From contig CP087207.1 in the NCBI GenBank assembly GCA_020912385.1, positions 2,418,001-2,482,000 on the forward strand: DNA of 64,000 nucleotides. Reading direction: 5' to 3'. The position numbers and the translations under genes are program-made. How positions within the stretch are numbered: position 1 is the first letter of the stretch; every line of letters begins with the position of its first letter. This document shows positions 57,026-64,000 of the stretch, in pieces. Under the pieces are notes generated by a model, which did not search any database, was not told where the DNA came from, and was given only the letters and a program-made list of their open reading frames with translations. This DNA comes from Neofusicoccum parvum. Taxonomy: Eukaryota > Ascomycota > Dothideomycetes > Botryosphaeriales > Botryosphaeriaceae.

Positions 57026-59772
57026 ATGACAATACTCCGCAGCATACGACACCTCCACAGCTTGCTGCCGAAAGCAAAATGTTTCGCGCGGCGGCATTTT
57101 GCTGCCGTCTCCGGCGCAACTTGGATCCCAGGCACGCAGGTACCGATGAGCTTGCTGGAGAAGGTGAGTAGCTCTGATGCTTCTACCGTTCGAAACTGAT
57201 TTCCGTACGGAATGCCTTCCTTCCATATCCAAAATTACAGCGTAATCTTGAGCTCCTGCGGCAACGTCTCAACCGGCCGCTTGTTCTTTGTGAGAAAATC
57301 CTCTACACGTAATTTCAAAGACTCCAGAGCTTATCTAGGCTTGCTCTGATTGAATACAGTCATCTGTGTGAGCCCCAGACACAGGAGCTGGATCGTGGAA
57401 AGTCCTTTCTCAAGCTCAATCCAGACCGCGCCGCATGCCACGATGCGACGGCAACAATGGCTCTTTTGCAGTTTATCAGCGCAGAATTGCCCGAGGTTCA
57501 ATTGCCAGTCACCATTCACGGGGATCACTTGATAGTGGCTGAGAAGGGTGCTAAGCAAGATCTTGAGAATGCAAAACAACAATACCGAGAGGTAGGTCGG
57601 AAGTACGTATTCAGCAGGAGAAAGCTCACAGGCTTTCCACTCCACAGGTGTACGAGTTCTTAGCTTCCGCAAGTGCGCGCTACAACATCGGCTTCTGGAA
57701 ACCCGGGTCCGGCATTATACACACGATTCTGTTTGAAAACTATGCTTTGTGAGTAGAGCTTTGACTCCAGACGGAATGAGATTATTGACTTTTTCCAGCC
57801 CGGGCGGTCTTATTATCGGTACAGACTCTCACACGCCAAATGCCGGTGGTATGGGTATGCTTGGCATAGGCGTTGGAGGGTCCGACGCTGTAGATGCCAT
57901 GGCTGGGATGCCGTGGGAATTGCAGTGTCCGAAGGTCATGGGTGTAAGATTGACTGGGAAGCTCTCAGGATGGGCCAGTTCGAAGGGTACCCAAACCACC
58001 TATGTACAGAAGTGCTGGGCCAGAGCTAATTGATTTGAACAGACATCATCCTCAAGCTCGCCGGCATCGTTTCCGTCTCTGGAGGAAAATCCAAAATTGT
58101 CGAGTTTTTCGGGCCCGGAACGGAGACTTTGGGTGCCACCGCTATGGCGACGGTCTGCAACATGTCTGCCGAGATCGGCTCGACATCGTGTATCTTCCCC
58201 TTCTCAGATGCAATGGCCCGATATCTGTCAGCAACGAAGAGGGACTTCATAGCCGATGCTGCAAGGAGCAACATGGGGCTTCTTCGGGCCGACGAAGGGA
58301 GTGAGAGGTACTATGACGAGATCATTGAGATTGACTTGGATACTTTGGAGCCTCACATTAATGGGCCTTACACGCCGGATCTGTCACATCCCCTGTCAAA
58401 GTTCTCGAACGAAGTTAAAGGAAGCGAGTGGCCAAAGGAGCTTTCTCACGCCATGGTTGGCAGCTGCACAAACTCGTCGTACGAAGACTTGAAGAAGGCA
58501 TCCGAGCTGGTTCGTCAGGCCGAGACAGCAGGACTCAAACCAAAGGTACCTTTCTTTGTCACAGCAGGAAGTGAACAGATTCGTGCAACGGTTGAGCGAG
58601 ATGGCATCCTCGATACGTTTCAAGGAGCAGGAGCTGTTCTTCTCAGTAACTCATGCGGGCCGTGTGTGGGCCAATGGAACAGAACAGAGGTGGAGAAGGT
58701 AAGTTTTGAAGTTTGACTGCATATACTTGAGATGCTGATTAGTCTGAACAGGGAGTTGCAAATTCTGTCATCTCCTCGTTCAACCGCAACTTCGTCGGCA
58801 GGCACGATGGCAACCCCGGCACACACTCCTTCGTTACCTCGCCAGAACTCGTTACAGCTTTTGCATATTCCGGATCTCTACATTTCAACCCCTTGATGGA
58901 TGAAGTTCTGGATAGCCAGGGCCAGGCTTTCAAGTTCACCCCTCCTGTAGCCGAAGACCTACCCACGTCTTTCGAGAGCGGTGAAAACTACTATCAGCCT
59001 CCCGCAGAAGATCGGTTAGCGGTCAAGGTCCAGGTGAGCCCGAAGAGCGACAAGCTCCAGCTACTCACACCGTTCGAGCCCTGGAAGCCTGGCAACGCGG
59101 AAGACCTGGCAATCTTGATCAAAGTGAAAGGTGAAACCCCCACCATCTCAACCTGAGAAAGTCCTCCCGCTCACTAAGACCCCTTCCCGCGCAGGCAAAT
59201 GCACAACCGACCACATCTCCCCGGCGGGCCCGTGGTACAACTACCGCGGCCACCTCGAAAACATCTCCAACAACCTCCTCACCGGCGCCGAGAACGCCTT
59301 CCTCCCCGGCGACCGCGGCCACGCCCTCGACCTCACCACCGGCACCGCCGCGGCCGTCCCCGCGGTCGCGCGGAGGTACAAGACGGCCGGCATCCGGTGG
59401 TGCGTTGTGGGCGAGAACAACTACGGCGAGGGCTCCAGCCGCGAGCACGCCGCGCTTGAGCCGCGGTACCTCGGCGGCGTGGCGGTCGTCGCGAACAGCT
59501 TCGCCCGCATCCACGAGACGAACCTGAAGAAGCAGGGCATGCTGCCGCTCACGTTCGCGGATCCGGACGCGTACGGGCGGGTGAGGGAGGATGACCGGGT
59601 GGATATACTGGGGGTGGAGGGGATTGAGCCGGGGAGGCAGCTGACGATGAGGGTGAGGAGGAGGGATGGGGAGGCGTGGGAGACGCAGTTGAATCATACG
59701 TATCATGACGGGCAGATTCCGTGGTTGAAGTATGGGTCTGCGCTGAACTATATCAAGTCACAGAAAGTGTGA
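57026..59772 (+). CDS. Mitochondrially targeted aconitase-family hydratase
   Basis: Eight exons (57026-57163, 57241-57308, 57360-57591, 57648-57748, 57799-57986, 58043-58698, 58752-59130, 59195-59772) give 779 residues. The N-terminus ([20 protein letters not shown]) is Arg/Leu-rich and acid-free, a typical mitochondrial presequence; its ATG at 57026 is the in-frame start for the conserved [10 protein letters not shown]. The 4Fe-4S cysteines are intact: Cys384 in VGSCTNSS and Cys447/Cys450 in [11 protein letters not shown]. Substrate-binding [11 protein letters not shown] and [15 protein letters not shown] are present. Family members convert citrate, homocitrate or similar tri-acids. It is probably an Aco2-like paralogue; chemistry cannot be assigned. 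Canonical splicing at intron 1 removes about ten conserved residues (see findings). Confidence 0.88.
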
Positions 59773-59881
59773 AGGAGCAAAGAGCAAGCAATCTCCTTTC
59801 TTTGCTGTCTGTATTTCGAAGCCTCGCACTATTGGGCTGATCTACCACGCCGCGCTCCGTATGCACCATCATGACTGACGC

Positions 59882-60201
59882 TCATCCATTCAGTGAGCCT
59901 CGTTTTGCATTGTCACTACCACTGCCAAATACTCTATTGCCGAATGCATGTCCTGGAGTTTGTGATAAGCGGTAGCTATGAAGTACGTCCAAATGATGGC
60001 ATGAAACGCCGGCCAGAAGCCCCATTCGAAATGACGCCGTGGATGAGAAATGAATCCAAAGATGCACGAGAAAATGAATAACGCTAAAAGTCTCAAGAAA
60101 ATCACTATAGCAAACAACACAACGAATAATTCTATTCTTTCAACTATAGTGAGCTTTGTTGCGGCGTCGATGTATGGCGGGTGCTGTAAGGCGTGATCCA
60201 T
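59882..60201 (-). CDS. Possible small membrane protein
   Basis: A 103-residue open frame (about 320 bp including stop) from an ATG in an AT-rich interval. It has two hydrophobic segments (FVVLFAIVIFLRLLALFIFS and WPAFHAIIWTYFIATAY) with a charged linker (HPRRHFEWG). I recognise no family. The composition is consistent with a real two-TM protein, but chance open reading in AT-rich DNA is also possible. Confidence 0.3.
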
Positions 60202-60681
60202 AGTGTTACTTTCTCACTCAAGGTGTATGATCTAAAAGAGACGCAGGGTTAGGCAAACATGCCGTTTAAGTAGTTTTTCACACGTGTATCTGCAACGTGT
60301 ACTTCCAGTAGGTGCCTGGTTGCTTGCGCTGGTGCACATTGTCCGTGACAAACTCAAAGTGTCATGGTAAACGGGAAGCTAAATCATTCGATAAGAGAAT
60401 TGGAGAGAATTTCGATGCTAAAAAATAATGTGCATTTTCATGGAAATAACAAGAAAGCCAAATTAGCCACGCCGAGATTCACATCTGGTAAGCTTATTTG
60501 TTGTAACTGGCGTCAGTAATCTTGAGATCAGGGCGTTTTTGCATTGATTCATGCTGACTTCGTTCCCAGAATGTTTTAATGGAGCTATATGAAAAAGTAC
60601 AAGCCCGCTAAAAAAAGGTTTGCTGAGATGTTGCAAAAAGGGATATCTGTACATACGGAACGCCCCTGCTTGATGGAGCGT
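60202..60681. other. AT-rich gene-free interval
   Basis: 480 bp of AT-rich sequence upstream of the small ORF and downstream of the second regulator. Nothing else is recognised. Confidence 0.5.
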
Positions 60682-62470
60682 TCACATGATGAGCACAGAA
60701 GACGCTTTCAGCAAACCTATCCCTGACCCGCTTGAATCCTTTTGTGCCCATATTTTTGTCAGAGACTGGATAGCAGCAGGAATGTTCCTAAACCCAGTCT
60801 TGGAATAAACATAGCTCATGCGCTCAGTGAAGAACATTCTACTCTTCTCGTCCTTGCTCTCAGCCGCTCCGAGAAAGCACACCCATACCAGTGCATGCGC
60901 GCCAGGGGCTTCGGGATCTATCTGTGAGACAAGCCACTGGAGATTTTCCAGAGACTTCTGCAACTCCTGCTCCGATGTTGGTTTGTGGAGGTAGAGCTCG
61001 GTGGCTTGGATGAAGGCTTTCCGGGTGGTTGAAATAATAAAATCGATGTCCGAACCCGGTGGAAGCTCGTATGCGAGCCAGTCAAGGTAGTGGTCCAGGG
61101 GATTTGGCAGTGTGCCGCTCCCGTGGGATTCTCCGAGCAGCGGTTTGGCAAGAAACTCAAACCTGGGAAATGTGAGCCGCACTCAAACAGCACAAGTGGA
61201 GGTCTGAACATACATATGAGTTTGCTGCACCAAAAATTTTCCAAGCGGTGAGGCATCGTTTTGCCCACTACTTCGGGAGAGACACAACAGCATCTGTACG
61301 AGATACCCGTACTCCGCGTTCCCGGTCACTGTTTCCCCGACCAGCAGCACGATCAGCGTAGCCCAAGTGAACACATTGAAGACTTGGTCTGGTGAAGCTT
61401 GCTGCGCATCTCTACGTAGTCTGGATATGACTGCCGCACGTCCGGTTTCAGCGACTGCTTGTAGGTCTGGTCTTTTCTGCCCCATGTGTTGCGCAGCAAC
61501 TACCCCGACAGCTCGGCGGAGAACTTCATCTTCGCAAGCCATTGGGAGAATGAAGTCCCGATAGCCGTTAGAGATGTTGTCCAGGACGACCATGACAGGA
61601 GCTACTGCTTCTGAGACTGGGTCTTGTCAGGATGACCTTTTGCTCAAGGGAGAGGCATACATACAGTGAGAGAAGAGCATGCGAACCTCAGGGCTTAGAG
61701 GCGCAAGCCAGGGTTTCAATGTATTATTGCCTGTGGGGAGATCTCTTTTTCGAGGACCAACGACCTGCATGTTGCCCAATGAAGCTTGCGGTGATGGTTC
61801 GGCGTTACAGCTGATCGATGGCCTCTGTTTATATGCTTGGGTATGTGGAGTATGAACGACGATGGATGCCTTAGGATTTGAGTCAGAAGAAGAAGAAGAA
61901 GAAGAAGAAGAAGAAGAAGAAGAAGAAGAAGAAGAAGAAGAAGAAGAAGAAGAAGAAGAAGAAGAAGAAGAAGAAGAAGAAGAAGAAGAAGAAGAAGAAG
62001 AAGAAGAAGAAGAAGAAGAAGAAGAAGAAGAAGAAGAAGCAGATTGCGTTTTGGAAAAGAGTTGACTCCGTGTCGACGTCGACGGACGAATCTCCACTTG
62101 ACTTGTCTTCTGTCTTTTCCGTTGCTCATGTTGCCAGCGGATCTGTAGGGGTGCTTGCTCGGTAGATTGCTCGACAAATTGAGTTTGTGCAGTGTCTTCC
62201 AGAGCAGGTATGCGGCAGCCCTTGAGTTTTCCCCGGCGGGCTACGCCATCGCTAAAGCGGAAGCGACCCAGGCCAGAGCACTCAATACCCTTCTTTACAC
62301 ACTTCTTACAGATCGGATGGCCCAAATCGCACGTGATTCGCCGTTTTGAGCACTGAAAGCACCCTGGTGTCTGAATTGAGTAAGTAGGACTGACAGCGTG
62401 AAGCAAAACGCTTACCCCGGACCTTGGTGCCGGAGGGTGTTCCGGTCTTGTGGGTTTCTGCGGGAGGCAT
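60682..62470 (-). CDS. Zn2Cys6 transcription factor with 51-residue polyserine tract
   Basis: Four exons (62470-62416, 62363-61665, 61604 or 61607 to 61214, 61162-60682) give about 541 residues. The zinc cluster crosses intron 1: Cys20, 23, 30, 37, 40 and 47 (GCFQCSKRRITC, CKKCVKKGIEC), followed by SGLGRFRFSDGVARRGKLKG, a block typical of one fungal regulator subgroup. Residues 128-178 are an unbroken serine run encoded only by TCT. The C-terminal fungal-specific region begins near PLSPEVRMLFSH and continues with APVMVVLDNISNGYRDFILP. Intron 2 ends at a tandem acceptor AAGCAG, so two isoforms differing by one codon are possible. The next gene on the same strand is an amine oxidase, a plausible target. 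Confidence 0.85.
61885..62037. repeat. (TCT/AGA)51 trinucleotide microsatellite within coding sequence
   Basis: An uninterrupted run of 51 AGA triplets on the plus strand (TCT on the coding strand), 153 bp, is in frame with the second Zn2Cys6 gene. It begins directly after an Ala GCT codon and ends at an Asp GAC codon. It is a polypurine-polypyrimidine tract of the GAA/TTC class. Confidence 0.95.
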
Positions 62471-62870
62471 TCGTTACTCAGTTATTCGTCTGATGACTGT
62501 GATTCTGTAATGGGCAGTTGTAGAGGGCAGGGGCCGCGGATGGCTTTGTGCGGATAGTGGGGGAAAGCTGTGTGTTAACTTTTCCCGGCCTGCTGAAGTG
62601 GAGGTGTGGTTACGTAATTGCCGTCGATAACGCCCTAGCCAACGACCGGTTCAACTGGTGTACCTTGATTCAGAGTCTCTTCCATGGACCAATAGAGAAG
62701 GCGCTGTTCACCCTGAAAACATTACAGATAAATTTCTCAAATGGAGTGCTTGTTTCATCCTCTCATGCTGCTTAACTTCAACTTAACGCTGTGAAAATGT
62801 GGCTGATGATGTGAAGTTTTCATGTATGCTTTATATTGAGACTATTTGGATCTTCGCGATATCCGGCAGG
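62471..62870. promoter_or_regulatory. Promoter region of the polyserine regulator
   Basis: 400 bp between the regulator ATG and the amine oxidase stop. No TATA box or additional gene is recognised. Confidence 0.45.

Positions 62871-64000
<1,130 letters not shown>

Noticed and set aside
57079..57171. ATG at 57079 (MFRAAAFCC) considered as the aconitase start
   Set aside because: It is in the wrong frame for the conserved [10 protein letters not shown]; the ATG at 57026 is in frame and gives a good mitochondrial presequence.
61862..62165. Poly-Glu and poly-Lys open frames on the plus strand
   Set aside because: They are the other readings of the AGA/TCT microsatellite, which is coding on the minus strand as serine.

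Overview
The window is nuclear DNA of a filamentous ascomycete (Pezizomycotina). The evidence is short spliceosomal introns of about 45-100 nt with GTRNGT donors and CAG/TAG acceptors in most genes, many small exons, and fungal gene families: Zn2Cys6 regulators with fungal-specific domains, a Dfg5-type GH76, SAGA Ada2, Sch9, a LysM protein and secreted IgE-binding-like and NTF2-like proteins. Protein sequences lean towards Dothideomycetes, but I cannot fix the class. There are 24 complete or near-complete protein genes, plus a partial gene at each edge. I see no tRNA, rRNA, CRISPR array or intact transposon.

From 1 to about 20 kb the genes are mostly housekeeping: the 5' end of a GH76 cell-wall mannosidase (-), an RBM25/Snu71-like splicing factor (-), mitochondrial ribosomal protein bS21m (+), two conserved fungal proteins of unknown function (-,-), SAGA subunit Ada2 (-), the AGC kinase Sch9 (+), glucose-6-phosphate isomerase (+) and a conserved type I membrane protein (+). 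From 20 to 40 kb there are a small secreted NTF2-like protein (+), an SDR (-), tRNA m5C methyltransferase Trm4/Ncl1 (-), a second SDR with a GC-AG intron (+), a reticulon (-), a six-TM fungal membrane protein (-), a secreted IgE-binding-like protein (+) and a LysM protein without signal peptide (+).

From 40 to 49 kb lie NOG1 (-) and URA5 (+) from one short divergent promoter, a RING protein (-), a classical SDR with a GATA-CRE-GATA palindrome in its promoter (-), and a large intronless acidic DUF2786-type protein (-).

From 50 to 60 kb is what looks like a small catabolic gene cluster: an MFS sugar/quinate-type transporter (-), a Zn2Cys6 regulator (-), an amidohydrolase-2 lactonase-like enzyme (+) and a mitochondrially targeted aconitase-family paralogue (+). 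CGG/CCG inverted half-sites lie in the intervening promoters. Together the genes suggest uptake, regulation and conversion of an organic or aromatic-derived acid, but the substrate is unknown. Past it, a second Zn2Cys6 regulator (-), carrying a pure run of 51 TCT serine codons, sits next to a flavin amine oxidase (-) that runs off the right edge.

Exon coordinates were assigned by hand from splice signals, reading-frame continuity and remembered family conservation. Starts and introns are predictions.
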